Source of the DNA: Candidatus Ornithospirochaeta stercoripullorum
Lineage (GTDB): Bacteria > Spirochaetota > Spirochaetia > Sphaerochaetales > Sphaerochaetaceae
Length of the DNA stretch: 37,176 nucleotides
Assembly: GCA_017694595.1 (NCBI GenBank)
Contig: JADIMT010000052.1
Location: 1-37,176, forward strand
Direction: 5' to 3'
Shown: piece by piece, positions 24,341-32,523 of the stretch
Numbering within the stretch: the stretch's first letter is position 1
How the letters are laid out: each line of letters starts with the position of its first letter
Position numbers and translations under genes: made by a program
The notes under the pieces: generated by a model
Seen by the model: only the letters and a program-made list of their open reading frames with translations
What the model was told of the DNA's origin: nothing
Databases searched by the model: none

Positions 24341-24356
24341 TGGCACGCTGTATGCA
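24341..24356 (+). promoter_or_regulatory. Sigma-54-type (-24/-12) promoter for hsp20
   Basis: TGGCACGCTGTATGCA differs by one base from the consensus TGGCACG-N4-TTGCW, and the invariant GG and GC are exactly 10 bases apart. Transcription would begin near 24367, leaving a 45-base leader with AGGAGG before the first hsp20 gene. A TATAAT-like box about 20 bases upstream could serve sigma-70 as well. Confidence 0.6.
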
Positions 24357-24412
24357 TATTCATTGGTGTTCCGGAAGGGACATAAAAATAGAAATTAATA
24401 GGAGGCCTTAAG

Positions 24413-24853
24413 ATGGCAAACGATGTAACTAGATACAATGACAGAAGTGGAAGAAGGGATCTTTCCCTGTTTGATGATTTCTTTGATTCTATGCTTGGAG
24501 CATGGGACAACTATTCACAGAGAATTCCAGCTGTAGATGTAGAGGAAAGTGCAGACAAGTACATCATCAAGGCTGAGATGCCAGGCTGGAGTGAGAAGGA
24601 TGTAAAGATTACTGTTGATAAACATGTTCTTCATATCTCTGGAGAGGTGAATGAGAATGAGAAAGAGGAAGATGGCAAGAAGTACCTGATCCGTGAAAGA
24701 AGACATACTGCATTTGAAAGATCTTTCAGCTTGCCTGATGGACTTGATGAGAATGCAATTAGTGCAGACTTCCAGAATGGAATTCTTACTATAACACTTC
24801 CGAAGACACCGGAAGAGCAGCCAAAGAGAATTGAAGTCAAGATTGGAAAGTAA
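24413..24853 (+). CDS. hsp20: Small heat-shock protein (Hsp20/alpha-crystallin)
   Basis: A 146-residue ATP-independent holdase chaperone. The alpha-crystallin domain runs from about residue 38 (IPAVDVEESADKYIIKAEMPG) to GILTITLPK near 131. It includes the HTAFERSFSLP strand and the conserved A-x-x-x-N-G-I-L motif (ADFQNGIL). A short C-terminal tail follows. AGGAGG precedes the ATG. It is first of a pair of related genes. Confidence 0.95.
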   Translation: MANDVTRYNDRSGRRDLSLFDDFFDSMLGAWDNYSQRIPAVDVEESADKYIIKAEMPGWSEKDVKITVDKHVLHISGEVNENEKEEDGKKYLIRERRHTAFERSFSLPDGLDENAISADFQNGILTITLPKTPEEQPKRIEVKIGK

Positions 24854-24861
24854 TCACGACA

Positions 24862-24883
24862 GGGGACGGTAAATACTGTCCCC
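24862..24883 (+). promoter_or_regulatory. Hairpin between the two hsp20 genes
   Basis: GGGGAC (24862-24867) and GTCCCC (24878-24883) form a 6-bp stem with a 10-base loop 9 bases after the first stop. There is no T run, so it may be a partial terminator or mRNA-stability element that sets the ratio of the two chaperones. Confidence 0.5.
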
Positions 24884-24903
24884 GGAACCCAAGGAGAGAA
24901 GAG

Positions 24904-25335
24904 ATGAGATACGTTATTACAAGAACTGCAACGCCAAGACTGGCTGATTTCGATACATTCTTCACTGATTTCTTCGGTGATACAGCAACAAGGAAGATTC
25001 CACCTGTGGATATCTATGAGACAGATAGCAGTTATGTTATTGAGGCTGAGATAGCTGGATACAGTGAGAATGATGTCCATGTTCAGATAAAGGATCATGT
25101 ACTTACGATTTCTTCGGAGGAGACATGGAAAGAGAGAAGAGCAAGGGAGCGCGCTGAGAAGAATATGGTAATCTCGGAAATCAATCTTCCTGAGTTCTCA
25201 CGTTCGTTTAAAATGCCTGAAGATGCTGATTCCGATCGCGCTGAAGCTGAAAGCCATAACGGTATACTGGTTGTCACGATTCCACGCATACGCAAGGCAG
25301 CACCAGGCAAGATTGAAATCAAGATTGGCAAGTAA
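24904..25335 (+). CDS. hsp20: Small heat-shock protein (Hsp20/alpha-crystallin), second copy
   Basis: A 143-residue paralogue of the preceding gene. It shares the domain layout: IPPVDIYETDSSYVIEAEIAG, NLPEFSRSFKMPEDAD, AESHNGILVVTIPR and the same C-terminal IEIKIGK. The N-terminal region differs, so the two may form mixed oligomers. AAGGAGAGAAGAG precedes the ATG. It ends at a clear terminator. Confidence 0.94.
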   Translation: MRYVITRTATPRLADFDTFFTDFFGDTATRKIPPVDIYETDSSYVIEAEIAGYSENDVHVQIKDHVLTISSEETWKERRARERAEKNMVISEINLPEFSRSFKMPEDADSDRAEAESHNGILVVTIPRIRKAAPGKIEIKIGK

Positions 25336-25345
25336 AAAATCGCGG

Positions 25346-25373
25346 GGGAGCTGCTTATGGCTCCCTCTTTTTT
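25346..25373 (+). terminator. Intrinsic terminator after the hsp20 pair
   Basis: GGGAGC and GCTCCC pair around an 8-base loop, followed by TCTTTTTT. Confidence 0.85.
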
Positions 25374-25527
25374 GTTTCAGATTCCATGTTATTACTAATT
25401 CTGTAAGAGCTGCTTATTCTAATAGAGAGCTCATTGCTAATTGATTATAGACAATCTCAAGAAGTTCTGATGCATAGCCTCAAAAGTTGATGTTCATCCT
25501 CAAAGTTCTCTTTGCTGGGCTTTTGCC

Positions 25528-25557
25528 TTGAGCGCTTTGCCCGCTTTCCGCTATACT
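25528..25557 (+). promoter_or_regulatory. Probable promoter of nfnAB
   Basis: TTGAGC at 25528-25533 and TATACT at 25552-25557 with an 18-base spacer lie 18 bases before the nfnA start. The rest of the gap 25374-25527 shows nothing notable. Confidence 0.4.
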
Positions 25558-25574
25558 CTCGACGAGAGGTAGCT

Positions 25575-26426
25575 ATGTATAGGATTATCAGGAAAGAGCA
25601 GCTTTCTCCGGAAGTCTTCCGCATGGAGATAGAGGCTCCTATGATTGCCCGCGAAAGAAAAGCTGGTCAGTTTGTGATTGTCCAGAAAGGTGGCGATTTC
25701 AATGAGCGTATTCCGCTCACAATTGCTGATGCAGATGCGGAAAAGGGTACGATATCTATTGTTTTCCAGCGTGTTGGAGCTTCAACTTTCCTCTTAGCTG
25801 AGCTCAATGAAGGTGATGCTATTGAGAATGTGCTTGGTCCACTGGGAACTCCGACGCATATCGAGAATTATGGACGTGTAGTCTGTGTCGGCGGTGGAAT
25901 TGGTGTTGCACCGCTTTTTCCTATTGCTCAGGCCATGAAAGTCGCTGGCAATGATGTAAGTGTGATTATCGGTGCGCGAAACAAGGATTTGATCATCGAA
26001 GAAGATAAGATGAGAGAGATAGATCCTGATCTGACAATTGTCACTGATGATGGCTCATATGGAGAGAAAGGCGTTGTCACTGTCCCTCTTGAGAGGATGC
26101 TCAAAGAAGGGAATGTTGATCATGTTGTCGCTATCGGGCCTGCCATCATGATGAAATTCTGTACAAAGACTGCAGCTGATTATGACATTCCTATCACTGT
26201 TTCTCTCAATTCAATCATGATTGATGGTACCGGTATGTGCGGTGGATGCCGTGTAGATATCGGGGGAGAGATGAAATTCGTCTGTGTTGATGGTCCAGAA
26301 TTCGATGGACACGCTGTAAACTGGGATAATCTGATGATGAGGCAGCGTACATACAAAGCGCAGGAGAAAGAGGATAATGACAGTTGCCGTGGTGGCATCT
26401 GCTCTAAGTTGGGGTTTGTGAAATGA
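25575..26426 (+). CDS. nfnA: NADH-dependent ferredoxin:NADP oxidoreductase, subunit NfnA
   Basis: A 283-residue FAD/[2Fe-2S] subunit of the electron-bifurcating NfnAB transhydrogenase, which couples NADPH, NADH and ferredoxin. It has the ferredoxin-reductase FAD fold (ERIPLTIADAD), an NAD site (VVCVGGGIGVAPLFPIA), and the cluster motif IDGTGMCGGCR...FVCVDG. The Asp before G-T-G-M-C, in place of the Cys of PyrK, is the distinctive fourth ligand of NfnA. Start at the ATG 25575 with GAGAGG upstream; the frame is open to 25512 but without a ribosome site. Its stop overlaps the nfnB start (ATGA). Confidence 0.9.
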   Translation: MYRIIRKEQLSPEVFRMEIEAPMIARERKAGQFVIVQKGGDFNERIPLTIADADAEKGTISIVFQRVGASTFLLAELNEGDAIENVLGPLGTPTHIENYGRVVCVGGGIGVAPLFPIAQAMKVAGNDVSVIIGARNKDLIIEEDKMREIDPDLTIVTDDGSYGEKGVVTVPLERMLKEGNVDHVVAIGPAIMMKFCTKTAADYDIPITVSLNSIMIDGTGMCGGCRVDIGGEMKFVCVDGPEFDGHAVNWDNLMMRQRTYKAQEKEDNDSCRGGICSKLGFVK

Positions 26427-27904
26427 AAACACCTGAGATGATTGAAAAAGAAGCTGAAGATATTCTGAAAACGCTTCCGGAGACGCCTACAGCAAAAGAA
26501 AGGGCAGCTATTCCCCATATTGATATGCCTGTGCAGGATCCTCACGAGAGAATCCATAACATGAATGAAGTTGCACTTGGCTATACTGAGAATGAAGCTA
26601 TTGTTGAAGCTTCACGCTGTCTTCAGTGTCGCAATAAGCCTTGTGTGGCAGGGTGTCCTGTTGGTATCGATATCCCTGCATTCATCCATAAAATCACTGA
26701 AAAGGATTATAGTGGTGCGCTTTCTGTAATACAGGAGTCAAGTTTGCTGCCATCCATTTGTGGCCGTGTCTGTCCGCAGGAGAATCAGTGCCAGAAGTTC
26801 TGTACTGTTGGCAAGATGCTGAAGGATGTGGATAAAGCTGTTGGCATTGGACGTCTGGAGAGATTTGTTGCGGACCATGAAGCTGATCATGTGACTATTC
26901 CTGCGATTGCACCCGCAACAGGAAAGCGTGTTGCTGTTGTCGGTTCAGGTCCAGCCAGCATCGCTTGTGCAGCTGACGTACGTAGAGCAGGGCATGCTGT
27001 GACTGTTTTCGAGGCTCTCCATAAGATGGGCGGTGTCCTCAGCTATGGCATTCCTGAATTCAGGCTTCCGAAACGGCTTGTAGATAAGGAAATCGATAAG
27101 CTTGCGGCTATGGGAATTGATTTTGAACGCAATGTGCTTGTAGGCCGTACAAGGACTATCCAGGAGTTGATGGATGAGGATGGCTATGACGCAGTCTTTG
27201 TCGGTACGGGTGCGGGACTTCCGAAGTTCATGGGTATCCCAGGCGAGGACCTTGTCTCAGTATTCTCTGCCAATGAGTATCTTACGCGTTCCAATTTGAT
27301 GAAAGCATATGATGCAGATCATTCATTCACTCCTTATTTCCATTCTCGCCGTGTAGCTGTCTTCGGTGGTGGCAACGTTGCAATGGATGCTGCCCGTACA
27401 GCGTTGAGGCTTGGTGCGGAAACTGTTGATATCATCTACAGAAGGTCACGTGAGGAGATGCCTGCAAGAAAAGAGGAGATCGAGCATGCAGTTGAAGAAG
27501 GGTGTAACCTCCGTCTTTTGCAGCAGCCTGTAGAGATCCTCGGTGATGAGAATGGCCTTGTAAAAGGTGTTGTGATCAGAAAATGTGAGCTTGGAGAGCC
27601 GGATGCTTCTGGCCGTCGTTCTCCTGTTGAGATTCCAGATTCCGATTTCACTGTTGATTATGATACAGTCATAGTATCTATTGGCAATGCTTCCAATCCT
27701 CTGATCAAGAAAACAACGCCTGGCATCGAGACGAACAGGAGAGGCAATTTCATTGTAAACGAAGAGACTTGCGAGACTTCTATCAAAGGAGTCTATGCCG
27801 GTGGTGATATCGTGCTTGGCGCTGCTACTGTAATTCTGGCTATGGGCCAGGGACGGAAAGCTGCAGCTGCTATCAATGAGTATCTCAAGGAGAAGCATGA
27901 CTGA
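26423..27904 (+). CDS. nfnB: NADH-dependent ferredoxin:NADP oxidoreductase, subunit NfnB
   Basis: A 493-residue flavoprotein of the glutamate-synthase small-subunit family, the bifurcating subunit of NfnAB. Near the N-terminus are two [4Fe-4S] motifs, CLQCRNKPCVAGCP and CGRVCPQENQCQKFC. The FAD fold VAVVGSGPASIACAADVRRAG and NADPH fold VAVFGGGNVAMDAARTALRLGA follow. The C-terminal flavin-capping GVYAGGDIVLGAATVILAMGQG closes the protein. Coupled to nfnA by a 4-base overlap, and its last codons overlap the start of a PTS IIA gene. Confidence 0.93.
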   Translation: MKTPEMIEKEAEDILKTLPETPTAKERAAIPHIDMPVQDPHERIHNMNEVALGYTENEAIVEASRCLQCRNKPCVAGCPVGIDIPAFIHKITEKDYSGALSVIQESSLLPSICGRVCPQENQCQKFCTVGKMLKDVDKAVGIGRLERFVADHEADHVTIPAIAPATGKRVAVVGSGPASIACAADVRRAGHAVTVFEALHKMGGVLSYGIPEFRLPKRLVDKEIDKLAAMGIDFERNVLVGRTRTIQELMDEDGYDAVFVGTGAGLPKFMGIPGEDLVSVFSANEYLTRSNLMKAYDADHSFTPYFHSRRVAVFGGGNVAMDAARTALRLGAETVDIIYRRSREEMPARKEEIEHAVEEGCNLRLLQQPVEILGDENGLVKGVVIRKCELGEPDASGRRSPVEIPDSDFTVDYDTVIVSIGNASNPLIKKTTPGIETNRRGNFIVNEETCETSIKGVYAGGDIVLGAATVILAMGQGRKAAAAINEYLKEKHD

Positions 27905-28364
27905 TAGCCTGAAAAGAGTTCTTTGCGTTGTTGAGTCTACAGATAAATTTGATGCAATAGACGAAACCATCGCAAAGTGCTCGATATTCTCGGAACTCCC
28001 AGATAAAGAGCGGTTCATCAAGGCTGTCCATAGAAGAGAGAGACAGCAGTCTACTGGAATAGGCCATGGTGTTGCGATAGCGCATGGCCGCTTGCCTCAT
28101 TTGGATCAACCTGTAATTGCTCTTGGTTATTCCAAAGAGGGAATCATCTTCGATGACAAATATCCCGATCCTGTCTCTCTGATTTTTGTCATTGCTTCTT
28201 CTCAGAACAGGGATGCAGAGTACCTGAAAGCTGTCTCTTCGCTGCTTACATGGGTCCACGATCCGGATTTCCGTCGTTCATTGCTTTCTGCCGATAAATC
28301 TGATGAGCGTGTTTCTGCCTTTCTCTCTATGCTTGAGATGCAGGATTTCCATCCGCAATACTGA
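27897..28364 (+). CDS. PTS EIIA-like protein (fructose/nitrogen type)
   Basis: A 155-residue cytoplasmic PTS EIIA type-2 domain. The active-site motif TGIGHGVAIAHGR carries the phosphorylatable His63; the usual sequence is TGIGNGVAIPHGK. No EIIB or EIIC is linked, so a regulatory PtsN-like role is more likely than sugar uptake. The ATG lies inside the end of nfnB (8-base overlap), indicating co-translation. The 3' end overlaps the convergent cyclo-ligase gene by 38 bases. The frame is open upstream to 27876, but that part lies deeper in nfnB. Confidence 0.85.
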   Translation: MTDSLKRVLCVVESTDKFDAIDETIAKCSIFSELPDKERFIKAVHRRERQQSTGIGHGVAIAHGRLPHLDQPVIALGYSKEGIIFDDKYPDPVSLIFVIASSQNRDAEYLKAVSSLLTWVHDPDFRRSLLSADKSDERVSAFLSMLEMQDFHPQY

Positions 28365-28851
28365 TTATCCTATCAAGTTCCTCATCCCATCCTTCTGGTT
28401 TGAATTCCGGGCATTCCGATATAGAGAACGCTATGCCCCAGGTTATCAGACGGGAACGGTTTTCATGGATGTATTTATCATAGTAGCCACCACCACGCCC
28501 CAAGCGATAAAGTCCGTTGAAACCTAGCATTGGAACTAACATCAGTGCGCTTCCATATTCAGATTTTATATGTTTCGGTTCTAGAAAACCCATTGATGAT
28601 AGCTTCATATCTTCAGCTCTTGCAAATTCCATCTTGTTATTCTCGATATAGGGTAGCAGTACTCTTTTGTCCGAAAGCAGTGGTGTGATATCCACTTCAG
28701 ATGGCAATGGGGAGAATGCTAGTATTGTCTCCGCATTCTGCCATTGGGAAGAGGAACGTATTAGGCTGACAATCATCTCCGATTCTTCTTTCTTTCCGTT
28801 GAATACTTTTATTTTTCTTTTTAGTTCTTCTCTCAGCTCATTCCTGCTCAT
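28327..28851 (-). CDS. 5-formyltetrahydrofolate cyclo-ligase
   Basis: A 174-residue ATP-dependent enzyme converting 5-formyl-THF to 5,10-methenyl-THF. The N-terminal basic helix is MSRNELREELKRKI. The ATP/Mg site is LVPMLGFNGLYRLGRGGGYYDKYI. Pro-Leu-Pro in AFSPLPSEVDI contributes to the folate site. Divergent from nrdA, with a Fur-like box between them. Its end overlaps the PTS IIA gene. Confidence 0.92.
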   Translation of the reverse strand: MSRNELREELKRKIKVFNGKKEESEMIVSLIRSSSQWQNAETILAFSPLPSEVDITPLLSDKRVLLPYIENNKMEFARAEDMKLSSMGFLEPKHIKSEYGSALMLVPMLGFNGLYRLGRGGGYYDKYIHENRSRLITWGIAFSISECPEFKPEGWDEELDRIISIADGNPASQA

Positions 28852-28889
28852 CGAGAAAAGTATAGCAGAAAAAGCCTATAGACGCTCTT

Positions 28890-28908
28890 AATGAGAATGA
28901 TTATCATT
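28890..28908. promoter_or_regulatory. Fur-like box upstream of nrdAB
   Basis: AATGAGAATGATTATCATT contains the hexamers AATGAG, AATGAT and, after one base, ATCATT. The last two form a perfect 6-1-6 palindrome as in canonical Fur boxes. It lies 29 bases before the nrdA start. PerR or another Fur-family metalloregulator would fit as well. Confidence 0.75.
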
Positions 28909-28937
28909 ACAGCACTCCAATTTTCAGAGAGGAAATA

Positions 28938-31442
28938 ATGGAAATAACCAAAAGAGATGGCAGAAGTGAAGCATTTGACATCTCAAAAATTGAGAATGCA
29001 ATCAGAAAGGCACTGGCAAGTACATCGTCCTCTTTTCCTGAGACATTGCCTCAGACACTGGCGCAGAGCGTGGCTGCAACGCTTGGTCCTGATAGGAAAT
29101 GGGGTGTTGAGGATATACAGGATATTGTCGAGAAGACATTGATGGCCTCTGGTGAATTCGATGCTGCCAGAAACTATATTCTCTTCCGAAACCGAAGGGC
29201 AGAGCTGAGAAATGAAAGAGGCCGCATACTTGCTCATTACTCCGATCCTGCGATTGAGTCTGTGCTGGAAGAGATTCAGAATGATTATCCGGAGAGCATG
29301 TACTCTCTCTCGATTCTTGCTGATAAATATATCTCATTTTCCCGTTCAGGCATGGGCGAGGATGAAGAGGCACAGGCACTTGTCAGGGCAGCTGTTGAGC
29401 TCACATCCGCTGAAGCGCCTAAATGGCAGTTCATAGCAGCTCGCTTCCTGTTGTTTTCATTCCAGTCTAAGCTTTCTCTTGCACTGCGAAATAGAGGCAT
29501 AAGATCATTTTCGGAAAAAGTGAAGTATCTGACAGATGAGGGGCTTTATGGTCCATATATCCTCAAAGCTTATAACAGCGCTGAACTGGATGAGGCAGCC
29601 TCTTTCATTGTCAATGAGAGGAATAAACTCTTCACTTATTCAGGTCTTGATCTGCTTCTCCGGCGTTATGTGATACATTCGCACTCTCATGAAGCACTCG
29701 AGACTCCACAGGAGATGTTTCTGGGAATCGCTCTTCATCTGGCTATTCCAGAGAAGAAGGATCGCATGAAGTGGGTAAGAGCATTCTATGACATGCTTTC
29801 ACGCATGGAAGTGACAATGGCGACTCCGACGCTTGCCAATGCACGTAAACCAATCAATCAGCTCTCTTCATGCTTTATCGATACAGTTCCTGATTCTCTT
29901 GCTGGAATCTACCGATCTCTCGATAACTTCGCTAAAGTCTCAAAATTTGGTGGAGGCATGGGCTTGTATTTCGGCAAAGTCAGGGCAAATGGTTCTGCTA
30001 TCAGAGGCTTTGAAGGTGCAGCTGGTGGTGTGATCCGCTGGATTCGGCTTGTCAACGACACAGCTGTGGCAGTTGATCAGCTTGGTGTGAGAGCAGGAGC
30101 TGTGGCTGTCTATCTCGATGTCTGGCACCGCGATTTGCCTGAATTCCTGAATCTCCGGACCAATAACGGCGATGACAGGATGAAAGCACATGATGTTTTT
30201 CCAGCAGTTTCTTATCCTGATTATTTCTGGCAGCTTTGTTCTGAGAGCCTCGATTCAGTCTGGTATATGATGTGTCCTCATGAGATTTGGACTGTGAAGG
30301 GTTACCACCTCGAGGATTATTACGGAGAGGAATGGACCAAGCGTTACCTTGAATGTGTGAATGACAGCCGCATCCATAAACGTTCGATGGTTATCAGGGA
30401 CTTGGTTCGTCTGATCATCAAGAGCGCCGTTGAGACTGGTACACCTTTTGTATTCAACCGTGACGAAGTCAACAGGATGAATCCAAATAAGCATAAAGGC
30501 ATGATTTATTCTTCCAACCTCTGTACTGAGATAGCTCAGAATATGTCAGAAATAGAGGAAGTCTCCATACGAAAAGATGGCGATGTTGTTGTGACAACAA
30601 CCAAGCCCGGAGATTTTGTAGTATGCAATCTTGCATCTCTCTCCCTTGGCAACTTTGATGTCAATGACAGCTCAAAGCTCAGGGAAGTCATAAGAACTGT
30701 TGTAAGAGCATTGGATAACGTCATAACGCTGAACTTCTATCCAGTTCCATATGCAGAGATTACAAACAGCCATTACCGCTCGATAGGGCTTGGTGTTTCT
30801 GGTTATCATCATATGCTGGCAAAGAACGGTATAAAGTGGGAGAGCGAAGAGCATCTTGCAGCTGTCGATAAGCTTTTCGAAAGTATCAATTACTATGCTA
30901 TTGAAGCTTCTTCTGATTTATCTGCGGAAAAAGGTTCTTACGCTTATTTCCATGGCAGCGAATGGGAAAGCGGAAAGTACTTTGAGCGAAGGGGATATGA
31001 TAGTGGCAATTGGCTTTCCCTGAAACAGAAAGTGCACGAAAAAGGCATGCGCAATGCGTACCTTTTAGCTATTGCCCCTACGTCTTCCACATCCATCATC
31101 AGTGGAACGAGCGCTGGTGTCGATCCAGTCATGAAGCGTTTCTTCTATGAAGAGAAGAAGGGCAGTATGCTACCTCGTACAGCCCCAGAGCTTTCCGGAA
31201 AGACTTGGTGGTTCTATAAAGGTGCACATGAGATTGATCAGAGCTGGTCTGTCAGGGCTGCTGGTGTTCGTCAGCGCCATATCGATCAGGCTCAGAGCGT
31301 TAATCTCTATATAACAAATGACTATACGATGCGGGAGGTTCTGGATCTTCTGCTGCTTGCATGGAAGAACCATGTGAAGACACTTTACTACACGCGTTCC
31401 AAGAGCTTAGAGGTCGAGGAGTGCGAAAGTTGCTCAAGCTGA
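28938..31442 (+). CDS. nrdA: Class I ribonucleotide reductase, alpha subunit
   Basis: An 834-residue catalytic subunit reducing ribonucleoside diphosphates. An ATP-cone domain occupies residues 1 to about 90 (MEITKRDGRSEAFDISKIENAI). The barrel carries C312 in SSCFIDTVPDSL and C563 in FVVCNLASLSL as the redox pair. C529 and E531 in SSNLCTEI form the thiyl-radical site. The effector-site loop is KFGGGMGLYFGKVRANGS. The tail ends with C829-x-x-C832 for re-reduction. AGAGAGGA precedes the ATG. Stop and nrdB start are separated by only a few bases. Confidence 0.95.
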   Translation: MEITKRDGRSEAFDISKIENAIRKALASTSSSFPETLPQTLAQSVAATLGPDRKWGVEDIQDIVEKTLMASGEFDAARNYILFRNRRAELRNERGRILAHYSDPAIESVLEEIQNDYPESMYSLSILADKYISFSRSGMGEDEEAQALVRAAVELTSAEAPKWQFIAARFLLFSFQSKLSLALRNRGIRSFSEKVKYLTDEGLYGPYILKAYNSAELDEAASFIVNERNKLFTYSGLDLLLRRYVIHSHSHEALETPQEMFLGIALHLAIPEKKDRMKWVRAFYDMLSRMEVTMATPTLANARKPINQLSSCFIDTVPDSLAGIYRSLDNFAKVSKFGGGMGLYFGKVRANGSAIRGFEGAAGGVIRWIRLVNDTAVAVDQLGVRAGAVAVYLDVWHRDLPEFLNLRTNNGDDRMKAHDVFPAVSYPDYFWQLCSESLDSVWYMMCPHEIWTVKGYHLEDYYGEEWTKRYLECVNDSRIHKRSMVIRDLVRLIIKSAVETGTPFVFNRDEVNRMNPNKHKGMIYSSNLCTEIAQNMSEIEEVSIRKDGDVVVTTTKPGDFVVCNLASLSLGNFDVNDSSKLREVIRTVVRALDNVITLNFYPVPYAEITNSHYRSIGLGVSGYHHMLAKNGIKWESEEHLAAVDKLFESINYYAIEASSDLSAEKGSYAYFHGSEWESGKYFERRGYDSGNWLSLKQKVHEKGMRNAYLLAIAPTSSTSIISGTSAGVDPVMKRFFYEEKKGSMLPRTAPELSGKTWWFYKGAHEIDQSWSVRAAGVRQRHIDQAQSVNLYITNDYTMREVLDLLLLAWKNHVKTLYYTRSKSLEVEECESCSS

Positions 31443-31449
31443 GGTGATT

Positions 31450-32493
31450 ATGATGGAAATGCAAAGAAAACCGCTTTTCAATCCCAATGGGGATATCGAG
31501 GTGGAGAAGAGAAGGATGGTTGGTGGCAATACTACCAATCTGAATGATTTCAACAATATGAAGTATAGCTGGGTATCTGAGTGGTACAGGCAGGCAATGA
31601 ACAATTTCTGGGTACCTGAGGAGATCAATTTATCCCAGGACTTGAAAGATTATCATCATCTTCTGCCTTCCGAGAGGAAAGCATATGACAAGATTCTTTC
31701 TTTCCTTGTCTTCCTTGATAGCCTGCAGACAGCTAACTTGCCAAATGTCGCAGATTACATAACTGCTAATGAAGTCTGTCTCTGTCTCCATATTCAGACA
31801 TTCCAGGAGTGTCTTCATAGCCAGGCATATTCATACATGCTTGATACTATCTGTTCGCCTGACGAGCGTAATAGCATACTTTTCCAATGGAGGGATGACG
31901 AGCATTTGCTGAAGAGAAACACCTTTATCGGGGATTGCTATAATGATTTTGTAGAGCACAGGGATCTTGAGCATCTGATGAAAGTGCTTGTAGCGAATTA
32001 CATCCTCGAAGGCATCTATTTCTATTCTGGCTTTATGTTTTTCTACAATCTTTCCAGAAATGGCAAGATGCCTGGTTCAGCGCAGGAGATTAGGTATATC
32101 AACAGAGATGAGAACACGCATCTCTGGCTCTTTCGGAACATCATACAGGAGATGAAGAGAGAGGAACCAGAGCTCTTTTCCCCTGAGCTTGTAGCAGAGT
32201 ATAGGGAGATGATGAGAGAAGGTGTTAGACAGGAAGCGGAATGGGGAGAGTACGTAATCGGTGATGATATTCCAGGCCTCAACAGGAAGATGGTCTCCGA
32301 TTATATCCACTACCTTGGCAATCTCAGATGGAAGAGTCTTGGTTTTGAAGAGCTCTATCCAGGCTTTTCTGAGGAACCAGAGGATATGGCATGGGTCTCG
32401 CAGTACTCGAATGCGAATATGGTGAAAACAGATTTCTTCGAAGCACGCAGCACTGCCTATGCGAAGTCTACAGCACTGGTAGATGATCTTTGA
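31450..32493 (+). CDS. nrdB: Class I ribonucleotide reductase, beta subunit
   Basis: A 347-residue ferritin-like radical subunit. Metal ligands visible are Asp in FLDSLQTANLPN, E-x-x-H in QECLHSQAY, Glu in YILEGIYFYSGF and E-x-x-H in RDENTHLWLF. The Tyr four residues after the first His is the expected radical Tyr, so this is a Tyr-radical type and not the Tyr-less chlamydial type. No nrdI is adjacent, which leaves iron versus manganese open. Start taken at the ATG 31450; GTG 31444 and ATG 31453 are alternatives around the GAGGTG ribosome site. Confidence 0.94.
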   Translation: MMEMQRKPLFNPNGDIEVEKRRMVGGNTTNLNDFNNMKYSWVSEWYRQAMNNFWVPEEINLSQDLKDYHHLLPSERKAYDKILSFLVFLDSLQTANLPNVADYITANEVCLCLHIQTFQECLHSQAYSYMLDTICSPDERNSILFQWRDDEHLLKRNTFIGDCYNDFVEHRDLEHLMKVLVANYILEGIYFYSGFMFFYNLSRNGKMPGSAQEIRYINRDENTHLWLFRNIIQEMKREEPELFSPELVAEYREMMREGVRQEAEWGEYVIGDDIPGLNRKMVSDYIHYLGNLRWKSLGFEELYPGFSEEPEDMAWVSQYSNANMVKTDFFEARSTAYAKSTALVDDL

Positions 32494-32497
32494 TAGC

Positions 32498-32521
32498 AAA
32501 AGCCGGGTTGCCCCGGCTTTT
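32498..32521. terminator. Bidirectional terminator between nrdB and the symporter
   Basis: AAAAGCCGGG and CCCGGCTTTT form a perfect 10-bp stem around TTGC. The A and T tracts serve both strands. It lies 4 bases after nrdB and 2 bases beyond the symporter stop. Confidence 0.92.
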
Positions 32522-32523
32522 AT

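Noticed and set aside
24168-24412. CIRCE (HrcA) operator before hsp20
   Set aside because: I looked for TTAGCACTC-N9-GAGTGCTAA and found nothing close.
27446-28021. 191-codon minus-strand frame across the nfnB/PTS IIA junction
   Set aside because: Antisense to two genes with strong motifs; composition looks like a shadow frame.
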